DNA of 64,000 bases from Nonomuraea soli (GTDB taxonomy: Bacteria; Actinomycetota; Actinomycetes; Streptosporangiales; Streptosporangiaceae), in the NCBI RefSeq assembly GCF_013761175.1, contig NZ_JACDUR010000002.1, forward strand, positions 1-64,000, in the 5' to 3' direction. The notes beneath the pieces are model-generated. The model made no database searches. It saw only the letters and a program-made list of their open reading frames with translations, and was not told the DNA's origin. The position numbers and the translations under genes are program-made. How positions within the stretch are numbered: the first letter of the stretch is position 1; each line of letters opens with the position of its first letter. Shown in pieces: positions 39,655 through 48,485 of this stretch.

Positions 39655-42147
39655 TCAGCTCTCGCAGCGGAACTCGTGCCGTCCCGATCCCACCTCGACG
39701 CTGCGGCTTGGCAGGCGGACCTCGGCCGTGGTGTTCGGCGGGACCAGCACGCGCACCACCAGCAGCCCGTCGGCGATCTCCCACCCCACCTCCGCCCTGC
39801 CGTACGGCGTGAGGTGGGCGGTCCGGGCGTGCGTGAGCCCGCCGCCGGGACGCGGGTGCGCGAGGAAGCGCCGGTAGCCGGGTTCCAGCGGGGCCAGGCC
39901 CGCGACCACCCGGTGCATCCAGTCGGCGACCGCGCCCAGGGCGTAGTGGTTGAACGAGGTCATCTCGCCCGCGTTGACGGACCCGTCGGGCAGCAGGCTG
40001 TCCCAGCGTTCCCAGATGGTGGTGGCGCCCATGGTCACCGCGTACAGCCACGACGGCGGCGCCGTCTGCAGCAGCAGCCGGTAGGCGTCGTCCAGGTATC
40101 CGGCGTCCGTCAGCGCGTCGCAGATCAGCGGGGTGCCGGCGAAGCCGGTGCCGATGCGGTGCCCGCCCGCCCGTACGAGCTCGGCCAGGCGGGCTCCGGC
40201 GTGTGCGCGCCGCTCGGCGCCGTCGATGAGGTCGAAGCACAGCGCCAGGGCGTAGCCGGTCTGGGTCTCGCCGAGCAGCTTGCCCTCGGGTGAGACGTAC
40301 GCGCCGTCGAAGGCCGCGCGGACGCCGGCCGCGAGCCGCTCGTAGGTGCGGCTGTCCTCGGTACGGCCCAGCAGCCCGGCGATCCTGGCGAGCAGCCGCG
40401 CCGACCGGGCGAAGTAGGCGGTGGCGACCAGGCCGGGATCGGTCAGCGCCTCGTGCGGGCGCTCCGGTGGCGCGGCCGGATCGAGCCAGTCGCCGAGCTG
40501 CTGGTCGCGGTCCCACAGGAGCGTCTCGCCCGCGCGGCCCGCCACCTGGTCGACCCAGGCGGTCATGCTCGGGTACTGCCTGCGCAGCAGCTCCAGATCG
40601 CCCGAGCTCTGGTACAACGTCCAGGGCAGCATGACCGCGACGTCGCCCCACACGGCGGCGGGACGGGGAGCGGTGATGGCGCCCAGCTCCAGCCAGGGCA
40701 CGTACAGCGGGACGGTTCCCAGGGAGCGTTGCTCGGCGGCCAGGTCGGCGAGCCAGTCGCCGAGCATGCCGGCGCAGTCGTAGAGGTAGGCGGCGGTCGG
40801 GCCGAAGACCTGGATGTCGCCGGTCCAGCCGAGCCGTTCGTCGCGTTGGGGGCAGTCGGTGGGCAGGTCGACGAAGTTGCCGCGCATGCTCCACACGACG
40901 TTCTCGTGGAGGCGGTCGAGCAGCGGGTCCGAGCAGGAGAACCAGCCGGTGCGGCGCAGGTCGGTGTGGTAGACGGCGGCCCTGACCTCGTCGACGGGGC
41001 CGTCGAGCCGGGCGTAGCGGAAGCCGTGCACGGTGAAGCGCGGCTCCCACTCCTCGACGGGATCGGCGGGATCGCCGCGCAGGATGTAGGTGTCGGTGGC
41101 CTTGGCGTGACGGAGGGGCCGCACGGCGAGCGCGCCGTTCTCCAGCACCTCGGCGTGACGCAGGGTGACGGTACGGCCGGCCGTACCGCGGGCCGTGATG
41201 CGCAGCCTGCCGGAGATGTTCTGGCCGAAGTCGACGATGCCGCCGTCGAGCACCTGGACGGGTTCGAGGACTTCGGTGTTGCGCACGGGCGGCCCGGCGG
41301 GGGCGACCAGGACGGACGGGTCGTAGGGCAGTTCGTCGGCGGGCAGCCAGCCGGTGGGCTCGCGGCGGGCGTCGTGGGTCTCGCCGTCGTAGAGTCCGGT
41401 GGCGGTGACGGGGCTGGGCGCGCACTGCCAGGTGCGGTCGGTGCCGATGGTCACCAGGGTGCCGTCTGCCTCGGTGATCTCCAGCTGGGCGATCAGGGCG
41501 GTGCGCGTGCCGTACACCTCGGTCCTGCCGCCGCCGAAGCCGATGCGGCCCCGGTACCAGCCGTCGGCGAGTAACGCCTCGACGGTGTTGGAGCCCGCGC
41601 GCAGCAGGGCGGTGACGTCGTGGGTGCGGTAGCGCAGCCGGTGCTCGTAGCTGCTCCAGCCGGGGGTGAGGGCGGCGTCCCCGACGCGGCTGCCGTTGAT
41701 CTCCAGCTCGTAGAGGCCGAAGGCGGTCACGTAGAGGCGCGCGGCGACCGGGTCGGTGAGGGTGAAGGCGCGGCGCAGCAGGAACGCGGGGCCGTCGGGG
41801 GGTGCGGGTCGCGGGGGAGAGGCGGCCGCGGCCCGCCAGTCGGAGGGCCGGAGCAGCCCGGTTTCCACCCATGACCAGGGGCTCCAGTCGCTGTCCTGCA
41901 CGCGCACCCGCGCGCCCCGCCGTTCACGGGACCCGAGGGGAGCGCCGGGCCAGGCGACGAGCACCGACTGCGAGGACTCGACGACGCCGGTCGTGGTCCC
42001 GTCGCTGAGTTCGATCTCGTAGGACTGCTGCCGCCAGCCGGGCAGGCCGGTGTCGACGACCCAGGACAGGCGCGGGGTGGCCTCGCCGATGCCGAGGGGT
42101 TCGCGGTGGTGTTCGAAGGTGGGCGGGCGCACGTGCGGAGAGGTCAT
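39655..42147 (-). CDS. Alpha-L-rhamnosidase (GH78)
   Basis: This 830-residue glycoside hydrolase releases L-rhamnose from rhamnosides. The GH78 architecture is complete: N-terminal beta domains with FVLLEINGSRVGDAAL-like LYELEINGSRVG, the catalytic (alpha/alpha)6 barrel with DCPQRDERLGWTGD (carrying the key acidic residues) and TIWERWDS, and a C-terminal beta domain. There is no signal peptide, so it acts inside the cell on imported oligosaccharides. Its ATG comes 1 nt after the upstream permease stop, so it is the last gene of the ABC operon. Confidence 0.95.
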   Translation of the reverse strand: MTSPHVRPPTFEHHREPLGIGEATPRLSWVVDTGLPGWRQQSYEIELSDGTTTGVVESSQSVLVAWPGAPLGSRERRGARVRVQDSDWSPWSWVETGLLRPSDWRAAAASPPRPAPPDGPAFLLRRAFTLTDPVAARLYVTAFGLYELEINGSRVGDAALTPGWSSYEHRLRYRTHDVTALLRAGSNTVEALLADGWYRGRIGFGGGRTEVYGTRTALIAQLEITEADGTLVTIGTDRTWQCAPSPVTATGLYDGETHDARREPTGWLPADELPYDPSVLVAPAGPPVRNTEVLEPVQVLDGGIVDFGQNISGRLRITARGTAGRTVTLRHAEVLENGALAVRPLRHAKATDTYILRGDPADPVEEWEPRFTVHGFRYARLDGPVDEVRAAVYHTDLRRTGWFSCSDPLLDRLHENVVWSMRGNFVDLPTDCPQRDERLGWTGDIQVFGPTAAYLYDCAGMLGDWLADLAAEQRSLGTVPLYVPWLELGAITAPRPAAVWGDVAVMLPWTLYQSSGDLELLRRQYPSMTAWVDQVAGRAGETLLWDRDQQLGDWLDPAAPPERPHEALTDPGLVATAYFARSARLLARIAGLLGRTEDSRTYERLAAGVRAAFDGAYVSPEGKLLGETQTGYALALCFDLIDGAERRAHAGARLAELVRAGGHRIGTGFAGTPLICDALTDAGYLDDAYRLLLQTAPPSWLYAVTMGATTIWERWDSLLPDGSVNAGEMTSFNHYALGAVADWMHRVVAGLAPLEPGYRRFLAHPRPGGGLTHARTAHLTPYGRAEVGWEIADGLLVVRVLVPPNTTAEVRLPSRSVEVGSGRHEFRCES

Positions 42148-42148
42148 G

Positions 42149-42967
42149 TCATCCCTTGATGGCGCCGGCGGTCATCCCGGCGACGATCTTGCGGTTGAAG
42201 AAGACGAAGGCCAGCAGCGGCGGGATCGTGATGAGCACGATGTCCATGAACAGCAGGTTCCACTGCGTGCTGTACTGGCTCTGGAAGCTGTAGAGCGTGA
42301 CCTGCACGGTGGCGTTGTCGTCGCCGGGCAGGAAGTAGAGCGGGTTGACGAAGTCGTTGAAGACCGCCACCGAGGCGGTGAGGACCACCGTGATGGTGAC
42401 CGGCCGCAGCAGCGGGAAGATCACCTTGAAGAACAGGGTGAATCCGGTGCAGCCGTCGATCATCGCGGCCTCGTCCAGCTCGCGCGGGATCGCCGCGACG
42501 AACGCCCGGTACAGGAGCACGGCGTACGGCACGCCGAAGGCGACCTCGACGAGGATGAGCCCCGGCATGGTCTTGAAGAGGCCGAGCGCCTGGAGCAGCC
42601 AGATGGTCGGCACGATCGCCGGCGGGATGATCAGCCCGGACAACACCAGGAAATTGGCGACATTTCCAACTTTGCCGGTACGGCGCTGCAGCACGAACCC
42701 CGCCATGGCCGCGAAGACCACGATGCCCGCGACCGAGGCGACGGTGAGGATCGTGCTGTTGACGTAGGCGCGCAGCAGCACGTAGTCGCGCGCCTCGACC
42801 ACCTCGACGACGTTCTCCACGATGCGCCACTCGGTGGGCCAGGCGAAGTCCAGCGCCGTGGCCTCGACCTGGTTCTTGCCCGCGGTGAGCAGGATGAACG
42901 CGAACGGGACCAGGAAGACGACGCCGGCCAGCACCAGCGCGCAGACCTCCGCGGTCAGCCTCTTCAC
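42149..42967 (-). CDS. Sugar ABC transporter permease (MalG-type)
   Basis: This 272-residue CUT1-family inner-membrane permease has six hydrophobic helices. The cytoplasmic EAA loop reads ELDEAAMIDGCTGFTLFFKVIFPLL. The GTG start overlaps the preceding permease's stop (GTGA), indicating translational coupling. With the other permease and the binding protein it should import a rhamnose-containing oligosaccharide. No ATPase is encoded here, so a shared MsiK-type ATPase elsewhere is expected, as is usual for CUT1 systems in actinomycetes. Confidence 0.93.
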   Translation of the reverse strand: MKRLTAEVCALVLAGVVFLVPFAFILLTAGKNQVEATALDFAWPTEWRIVENVVEVVEARDYVLLRAYVNSTILTVASVAGIVVFAAMAGFVLQRRTGKVGNVANFLVLSGLIIPPAIVPTIWLLQALGLFKTMPGLILVEVAFGVPYAVLLYRAFVAAIPRELDEAAMIDGCTGFTLFFKVIFPLLRPVTITVVLTASVAVFNDFVNPLYFLPGDDNATVQVTLYSFQSQYSTQWNLLFMDIVLITIPPLLAFVFFNRKIVAGMTAGAIKG

Positions 42968-43857
42968 AGCTCCACCTGCCTCTTGCCCAGGACGTAGGTG
43001 AGCGGCACGATGATCGCCGTCACCAGGAGGAACAGCAGCACGTTGCCCGCGGTCGACAGGCCGAAGAAGCCCGCCTGGTACTGCTTGTAGATGATCGAGG
43101 CGATGGTGTCGCTGGTGAACCCCGGCCCGCCGCGCGTCATCGTCCAGATCAGGTCGAAGGAGCGCAGCCCGCCGATGAACGACAGGATGATCACCGAGTA
43201 GGTGGCCGGCCAGCTCAGCGGCAGGGTGACGTGCCGGAACCGGTGCCAGGCGCTGCCGCCGTCGACCGCGACGGCCTGGTAGTACTCCTCGGGGATCGAG
43301 GCGATGCCGGCGATGTAGATCACGGTCGCCAGCCCCACCCCCTTCCAGACGTCGACCAGCGCCACCGACAGCAGGGCCGTGGAGGCGTCCCCGAGCCAGT
43401 CGCGGCCGTACGGCCCGAGCACCTGGTTGACCAGCCCGGTGTCCGGCTTGAGCAGCATGCTGAAGGTGATCCCGACGGCCACCGTGGAGACCAGCACCGG
43501 GAAGAAGACCGCCGAGCGCAGGAAGCCGCGGCTGCGCAGCCGCGAGGTCAGCAGCACGCCCAGGAGCAGGCCGAGGATGACCTTCAGCCCGCTGGTGGAG
43601 ACCGCGTAGAAGACCGTGTTCCAGAAGCCGACGCGCAGGTTCTGCTCCGCCAGGAAGTCCTTGAAGTTGTCGAGCCCGACGAAGCTGCTGTCGAACAGGG
43701 TCCACCGGGTGAGGGCGAAGTAGAAGGCCATCACCGTCGGAACCAGGAAGATCACCAGGTAGACCACGGCCGCGGGCAGGTAGAGCGCGTAGGGGTAGGC
43801 CGAGCGGCGCCTGCCCGAAGCCGTCCGGGCGTGCGCCGGCTCGGCGGCCGGCTTCAT
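42964..43857 (-). CDS. Sugar ABC transporter permease (MalF-type)
   Basis: This 297-residue CUT1 permease has six helices, the first at about 28-48 (LYLPAAVVYLVIFLVPTVM), and the EAA loop YYQAVAVDGGSAWHRFRHVTLPLS. The N-terminus is basic and cytoplasmic. The ATG overlaps the substrate-binding-protein stop by one base (TGATG), and its own stop overlaps the next GTG. It forms the transmembrane pair with the MalG-type permease. Confidence 0.93.
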   Translation of the reverse strand: MKPAAEPAHARTASGRRRSAYPYALYLPAAVVYLVIFLVPTVMAFYFALTRWTLFDSSFVGLDNFKDFLAEQNLRVGFWNTVFYAVSTSGLKVILGLLLGVLLTSRLRSRGFLRSAVFFPVLVSTVAVGITFSMLLKPDTGLVNQVLGPYGRDWLGDASTALLSVALVDVWKGVGLATVIYIAGIASIPEEYYQAVAVDGGSAWHRFRHVTLPLSWPATYSVIILSFIGGLRSFDLIWTMTRGGPGFTSDTIASIIYKQYQAGFFGLSTAGNVLLFLLVTAIIVPLTYVLGKRQVEL

Positions 43858-45179
43858 CACCACCCCGGCAGGCCCAGCTGCTTGGCCTGCTTCTCCACGT
43901 CCTTGTCGTACTGTGCCGCCCCCTCGGCGGGAGGCGTCAGCCCGGTCCCGACGGCGACGGTGATCTGCTCGAGCGACGGGCCCTTGACCGGCGACAGGAA
44001 CTCCAGCGCCGGAGCGGTCGCCTGGTTGTCGATGTAGACCTGCAGGTCCTTGGCCACCTGCAGGGCGTTGCCGGGCAGCTTGGCGCCCTTGACCCGGAAC
44101 GGCCCGGTCGGCTGCACCGCGGCGTTGACCGCGTCGGCGGCCGCGGGGGAGGCCACGAAGGCCAGGAACTTCTTGGCGGCGTCGAGATGCTCGGTGGTCC
44201 TGGCGATGTAGATCGCCGGCGGCTCCCACACGGTGGCGCCGTGCTTGGCCGCGTCGTCGCCGGGGACGCCGAAGAAGCCGACGTCGGTCGCGGCGTTCGG
44301 GCGGGTGGCCAGCACCGGCGGGAGGATCGCGGTGAGCATCGGGTAGTGGGCGCCCTTGCCCTCGGCCAGCAGGCCCAGGCCCTGGTCGACGGTGGCCGAG
44401 CCGAAGCCCTTGTTGACGAAGTCCTTGGCGTGGATGTCGGCCAGGTGCTGGAACCCGGCGGTGGCGGCGGGCGTGGTGGCGAACTTGGCCTTGCCCGCCG
44501 TGAAGTCGGCGGCGAAGGACGGATGGGCCGCGTGGATGTTGTAGTAGTCGGCCAGCACCAGCAGCTGCGAGGTCCAGGTGTCCTTGAAGGTCGTCACGAC
44601 CGGGGTGATGCCCGCCGCCTTGATCTTCTCGTTGTTGGCCATGAACTCCGCCCACGTCTTGGGCACCTGCAGGCCGAGCCGCTCGTAGACCTTGCGGTTG
44701 TACAGGATGCCGCCGCCCGCGGCCGCCGCGGCCGGCACGCCGTACACCTTGCCGCCCTGGGTGACCACGGGCAGGTAGTCGGGCTGGACCTGCGCCAGGA
44801 CCGGGTCGCCCGTCAAGTCGACCATCGTCTGCGCGGGGTTGAGCGCCTGGAGCAGCGAGCCGGAGTTGTACCAGAACACATCCGTCATCTCGCCGGTCGC
44901 GAGCCGGGTCTTGACCAGGTTGTCGCCCTCGCTGCCACCCGGCGACACCTCGGTGGTGATCTTGATGGTGGGGTTGGCCTTCGTGAAGGCCGCGATGAGC
45001 GCCTTCGCCGTGTCCTGGATCGACTGATCGCTTCCGATCATGAAGGAGAGCGTCACCGGTCCGTCGGCGGGCGCGGCCTGCGACCCCGCGCCCGGGTCAC
45101 CGCTGGTGCCGCAGGAGGTGAGGACCGCCGAGGTCACGACGGCGAGGGCCGCCGCGCTGAGGCGGTGAGAGGTCTTCAC
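43857..45179 (-). CDS. Sugar ABC transporter substrate-binding lipoprotein
   Basis: This 440-residue exported CUT1 solute-binding protein has a signal peptide with lipobox LTSC (Cys near 23), then the two-lobed extracellular binding-protein pattern (VTLSFMIGSDQSIQDTAKALIAAF; TDVFWYNSGSLLQAL; GVPAAAAAGGGILYNRKVYERLG). It is the first gene of the rhamnoside operon, starting with GTG after GGAGGGG. The ligand is inferred from the GH78 gene to be an L-rhamnosyl oligosaccharide or flavonoid rhamnoside. A strong promoter with LacI-like half-sites precedes it. Confidence 0.93.
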   Translation of the reverse strand: MKTSHRLSAAALAVVTSAVLTSCGTSGDPGAGSQAAPADGPVTLSFMIGSDQSIQDTAKALIAAFTKANPTIKITTEVSPGGSEGDNLVKTRLATGEMTDVFWYNSGSLLQALNPAQTMVDLTGDPVLAQVQPDYLPVVTQGGKVYGVPAAAAAGGGILYNRKVYERLGLQVPKTWAEFMANNEKIKAAGITPVVTTFKDTWTSQLLVLADYYNIHAAHPSFAADFTAGKAKFATTPAATAGFQHLADIHAKDFVNKGFGSATVDQGLGLLAEGKGAHYPMLTAILPPVLATRPNAATDVGFFGVPGDDAAKHGATVWEPPAIYIARTTEHLDAAKKFLAFVASPAAADAVNAAVQPTGPFRVKGAKLPGNALQVAKDLQVYIDNQATAPALEFLSPVKGPSLEQITVAVGTGLTPPAEGAAQYDKDVEKQAKQLGLPGW

Positions 45180-45206
45180 TATGCCCCTCCGGGTTTGTTG
45201 AATCGT

Positions 45207-45259
45207 TTTAACGGCTCCCCGATGCGCTTTAACGTAGGCGTAACCCCACCGAGCGTCAA
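45207..45259 (-). promoter_or_regulatory. Promoter and operator half-sites of the rhamnoside operon
   Basis: On the minus strand TTGACG (-35), a 17-nt spacer and TACGTT (-10) make a strong promoter. CGTTAAA occurs twice, 21 bp apart (45228-45234, overlapping the -10, and 45207-45213, downstream). Both share TAACG/CGTTA with the LacI palindrome at 45323, so bound regulator would block initiation. Confidence 0.65.
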
Positions 45260-45322
45260 GGACGCATTTGAGTAACGGTGCGCTCGTCTGAAGTGGGCTG
45301 TGAGTGCTTCTGTAGATCGAAA

Positions 45323-45340
45323 ATGGGTAACGTTACCCAT
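45323..45340. promoter_or_regulatory. LacI-family operator (perfect 18-bp palindrome)
   Basis: ATGGGTAACGTTACCCAT is perfectly symmetrical with the central CG step typical of LacI/GalR operators. It lies 46 bp before the LacI gene and 144 bp from the binding-protein gene, so it should serve autoregulation and perhaps looping with the half-sites at 45207-45234. Confidence 0.75.
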
Positions 45341-45385
45341 CGCGCGATCTCGTACAATCTGGAGCCATCGGGCGAAGGGAGATCC

Positions 45386-46432
45386 ATGGTCACGCGAGGC
45401 GGACGGCGAAGGGTGACGATCGCCGATGTGGCCAGCCGTGCCCAGGTCTCCACGACGGCCGTCTCCAAGGTGCTGCGCGACGCCTACGGCGTGAGCCCCG
45501 CGATGAAGGAGCGGGTCAGGGCGGCCATCGAGGAGCTCGGCTACCGGCCCCACGCGGCGGCCCGAGCCATGCGGGGCCGTACCTTCACCGTGGGCGTGAT
45601 GCTGCCGCACCTGCGCAACCCGTTCTTCGCCGACATCGTCGACGGGCTGACGGACGAGCTCTCCGGCACCGGCTACCAGGCGATCCTGGTGCAGGGAGGC
45701 TCCACCCAGAAGGCCGAGAAGGCCGCCATGGACGCGCTCGTCGACCGGCAGGTCGACGGCATCCTCCTCGTCGCGCCGCTGCTGGCCCGCGCCCGGCTGG
45801 AGGAGGTGGCCAGGCAGGTGCCCGTCGTCGTGCTCGGCAGGCACGAACGCTCGCCCCACTTCGACGCGGTCTTCGACGACGACGAGACGGGCGCCGAACT
45901 CGTGGTCAACCACCTGATCGAGCTCGGGCACCGCCGCATCGCGCACATCACCCACCAGGACAACAGCACCGCCCGGCCGGGCGACCTGCTCCACGTGATC
46001 CGCGCCGACACCTACCGCAGGGTCATGCGCGAGCACGGCCTGGAGGACGAGATCGCCGTGGCGACCACCTACTACAGCGAGGAGGGCGGCTACGACGGCG
46101 CCCAGGAACTGCTGCGCCGTCCGTCCCGGCCCACCGCCATCTTCGCCGGAGCCGACCAGGCCGCCTTCGGCGTGCTCGCCGCCGCCCACGACGCGGGCCT
46201 GTCGGTGCCCGGCGACCTGTCGGTGGCCGGCTACGACAACACCAAGCTGGCCGCGCTGCCGAACATCTCGCTGACCAGCATCGACCAGCCCGGCGTGGTC
46301 ATGGGGGGTACGGCGGGGCGGTTGCTGCGGGAGCGCATCGAGGGCAGGACCACCGCGGTGCGCTTCTCCGTGGGGCCCAGCCTCATCGTCAGGCGCTCCA
46401 CCGCCGCCCCCGCGGACCTGCCCGAGGCGTGA
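45386..46432 (+). CDS. LacI-family regulator of the rhamnoside operon
   Basis: This 348-residue repressor has an N-terminal LacI HTH (VTIADVASRAQVSTTAVSKVLRDAYGVSPAMKERV) with the hinge AARAMRG, then the periplasmic-binding-like sensor core (TFTVGVMLPHLRNPFFADIVDGL; VDGILLVAPLL; DDDETGAELVVNHLIELGHRRIAHIT). The ATG at 45386 follows GAAGGGA; the frame is open upstream through the operator and was cut back. Divergent position and a perfect operator make it the specific regulator of the GH78/ABC operon. The inducer is probably rhamnose or a rhamnoside. Confidence 0.93.
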   Translation: MVTRGGRRRVTIADVASRAQVSTTAVSKVLRDAYGVSPAMKERVRAAIEELGYRPHAAARAMRGRTFTVGVMLPHLRNPFFADIVDGLTDELSGTGYQAILVQGGSTQKAEKAAMDALVDRQVDGILLVAPLLARARLEEVARQVPVVVLGRHERSPHFDAVFDDDETGAELVVNHLIELGHRRIAHITHQDNSTARPGDLLHVIRADTYRRVMREHGLEDEIAVATTYYSEEGGYDGAQELLRRPSRPTAIFAGADQAAFGVLAAAHDAGLSVPGDLSVAGYDNTKLAALPNISLTSIDQPGVVMGGTAGRLLRERIEGRTTAVRFSVGPSLIVRRSTAAPADLPEA

Positions 46433-46444
46433 CATGTGCTGGAC

Positions 46445-46474
46445 GGCGGCGCCGGCTCCCGGGCCGGCGCCGCC
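46445..46474. terminator. Bidirectional GC-rich terminator hairpin
   Basis: GGCGGCGCCGGC and GCCGGCGCCGCC pair over 12 bp around a 6-nt loop, lying between the convergent LacI and DUF1905 stops. There is no T-run. Confidence 0.6.
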
Positions 46475-46478
46475 CGGC

Positions 46479-46754
46479 TCACTGGATACGTTCCACGAGA
46501 TGAACGGTGACCGTGTCGCCCGGCTCCTTCCCGAGCAGGTCGCGAACGTCGGCCTTGACGGGCAGCTTGTGCGTGCCGTCTCCCAGCGCCATGAAGGAGC
46601 TGCGGAAGGGATGGCCGTCGATCGTTCCCCTGATCTTCACGAGGCCGCGGGTGCCGAAGTACTCGGCCGATCCGGGCATCACCACGTAGGTCCATCCGCC
46701 CTTGTTCGGGCTCTTCTGCAGGGTGGCGGTGAATTCCTTGTCCAGCGCGGTCAT
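46479..46754 (-). CDS. DUF1905-family protein
   Basis: This 91-residue protein is a complete small beta-barrel DUF1905 domain: [68 protein letters not shown] in shape, split by short turns. AAGGGGAG precedes the ATG at 46754. DUF1905 domains often occur alone or fused to a YdeI-like domain, but their function is unknown. A 70-bp gap separates it from the phosphotransferase gene on the same strand. Confidence 0.85.
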   Translation of the reverse strand: MTALDKEFTATLQKSPNKGGWTYVVMPGSAEYFGTRGLVKIRGTIDGHPFRSSFMALGDGTHKLPVKADVRDLLGKEPGDTVTVHLVERIQ

Positions 46755-46826
46755 GGCGCTCTCCCCTTCGACGTGTGCCGTGTTCTCACCTATCAAGACC
46801 ATCGCACCCGGCGAAACTCATCGCTG

Positions 46827-47669
46827 TTACCGGCGCGCCTCCAGCCAGGCGAGGATGGCGCTGACGAACCCGTCGATGCGCGAGACGGGCCTGCCGCCGA
46901 ACACCGCGTGGAGGTGCTCCACCCCGACCGCGTCGTTCCACGCCCGGGCCCGCCGGTAGGTCTCCTCGTCGGTGGCCGCGCGAAGGACGGGCCAGCCGTG
47001 CCAGGTCGCGACGAGCGCCCCGTCGATCGCCGGGTCGGACAGGATCGCCATGTCCCAGTCGAGGACGCCGACCAGCTTGCCGTCCTTGCCGAAGTGGACG
47101 TTGCCGCCGCCGAGGTCGCCGTGGACGAGCCTGGCCGGCACCTCCTCCAGTGCGAGCATCGCATCGAGCCGCTGCCGTACGCCGTCACGCCACTGCGGCG
47201 GCAGGCGTGGAACGACCTCGCCGGCCAGGATGTCGGCCCATCCCACGCCGCCGGCGTACGGGCGGGGGGTGTGGAGCAGGTCCCTGAGCGCCGGGGAGAT
47301 CTCCACCTCGCGCAGTGCCTCCAGGAGCGGGCCGAAGGCCGCCGGGTCGCCGGCGCCCTCCGGCAGGCCCTCGCCGTCGATCCACGAGACCGCGAAGGCC
47401 GTGCGCTCCCCGAACGCAGTCACCTCGGTCAGGGGTTCCGGCACGGCGAAGGGCAGGCCCGCCGCGGCGATCACGCGATGGATCTCGGCCCTGCGCGGCA
47501 TCTCGGCGGCGTCGGTGGCACGTCTGCCGATGCGGACGGCGGCGATGCCGGGGAACAGGACGACGTGGTGCAGGTTGCCCTGCTCGGCCAGGCGTGCGGA
47601 GCCGAGCGGGGCGCCGGGGACGAGTGCTTCGGCGATCTCCAGCAGGTCGGCGGGGACGGGTTGAGGCAT
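46827..47669 (-). CDS. Aminoglycoside-phosphotransferase-family kinase
   Basis: This 280-residue APH/choline-kinase-fold protein has the catalytic loop LVHGDLGGGNVHF (catalytic Asp) and the metal-binding DWDMAIL. The N-terminal lobe is short (NLHHVVLFPGIAAVRIGRRATD). It resembles the many actinobacterial APH-family proteins that phosphorylate unidentified small molecules; a macrolide- or aminoglycoside-modifying role is possible but cannot be inferred from the sequence. It starts with ATG without a strong ribosome site and is divergent from the DoxX gene. Confidence 0.85.
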   Translation of the reverse strand: MPQPVPADLLEIAEALVPGAPLGSARLAEQGNLHHVVLFPGIAAVRIGRRATDAAEMPRRAEIHRVIAAAGLPFAVPEPLTEVTAFGERTAFAVSWIDGEGLPEGAGDPAAFGPLLEALREVEISPALRDLLHTPRPYAGGVGWADILAGEVVPRLPPQWRDGVRQRLDAMLALEEVPARLVHGDLGGGNVHFGKDGKLVGVLDWDMAILSDPAIDGALVATWHGWPVLRAATDEETYRRARAWNDAVGVEHLHAVFGGRPVSRIDGFVSAILAWLEARR

Positions 47670-47841
47670 CCCGCCATTGTGTCGGACGTGCGCCCATGGC
47701 CCTGCCGTCGACCGGGGAGCGGCGGCGTGCTCGATGCGGACCGTGAGCCGCCGCCCCGCATCGCCGGCGCATCGCGAGTGTATTAACCTCGCCCGGGATC
47801 CTCGGGATTGTCAGCACAGCGGCACTCCCAAGGAGCACGAC

Positions 47842-48396
47842 ATGACCACCACCCGCAACCTCCACGCCCTGCCCACCCGGCCCAGGACCACGATCTTCAG
47901 CCTCAACGGCGTCCTGTGGGTGCTCCAGGCGCTGTGGGGCTTCTTCTTCGCCGGCAGCGGCTTCGGCAAGGTCCTGCTGCTCGACGGCGCCCTCTACGAG
48001 GCGGCGCCGCGGGCGGTGGCCTGGTACGCGGCGGTGCCGCAGCCCCTGATCGTCTTCATCGGGGTCGTCGAGGTGCTCGGCGGCATCGGCCTGATCCTGC
48101 CCGCGCTCACCCGCGTCAAGCCGAGGCTCACCCCGCTGGCCGCAGCCGGCCTGGCCCTGACGATGGTCCTGGCGGCGGGCTTCCACGTCGTGCGCGGTGA
48201 GTTCGGCCTGGTGCCGGCCAACGTCGTCCTGGGTGCCGTCTCCGGGTTCGTCGCGATCGGGCGCTGGAACCTGCGTCCCATCGCCTCCGCGCCGCTCACC
48301 GCTCCTCGCCTCCTCAAGGCCCTGGCCGTCGTCGCCGTCATCGTCCTGCTGACGTTCGCCCCGACCTGGTACACGATGACGCACGCCCAGTTCTAG
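47842..48396 (+). CDS. DoxX-family membrane protein
   Basis: This 184-residue protein has four hydrophobic helices (FSLNGVLWVLQALWGFFFAGSGF, LIVFIGVVEVLGGIGLILPAL, LTPLAAAGLALTMVLAAGF, LLKALAVVAVIVLLTFAP), with the DoxX pattern GSGFGKVL and VVEVLGGIGLILP. AAGGAG precedes the ATG. DoxX proteins are small quinone- or thiosulfate-related membrane proteins of diverse or unknown role; some form redox complexes with thiosulfate oxidation, which would agree with the sulfite exporter-like gene downstream (inference). Confidence 0.85.
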   Translation: MTTTRNLHALPTRPRTTIFSLNGVLWVLQALWGFFFAGSGFGKVLLLDGALYEAAPRAVAWYAAVPQPLIVFIGVVEVLGGIGLILPALTRVKPRLTPLAAAGLALTMVLAAGFHVVRGEFGLVPANVVLGAVSGFVAIGRWNLRPIASAPLTAPRLLKALAVVAVIVLLTFAPTWYTMTHAQF

Positions 48397-48436
48397 GTGC
48401 TCCACGGGTCGCCACTTGACGAATCGCTTCCCACCA

Positions 48437-48467
48437 TTGACGATTATGTCTACTTATAAAGTAGGAA
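48437..48467 (+). promoter_or_regulatory. AT-rich promoter with overlapping palindrome (TauE/SafE gene)
   Basis: TTGACG (48437-48442) and TAGGAA (48462-48467) are 19 nt apart. CTACTT and AAGTAG (48450-48464) form a 6-bp dyad around ATA within the spacer and -10. The dyad is in the position of a repressor operator, or of a MerR/SoxR-like activator that corrects a long spacer. It is the most AT-rich stretch nearby. Confidence 0.45.
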
Positions 48468-48485
48468 AATTGGGAAGGGGATGTC

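Noticed and set aside
46827..47669. Aminoglycoside resistance gene
   Set aside because: It has the APH fold and catalytic loop, but the family is very diverse and nothing in the sequence or neighbours supports a specific antibiotic.
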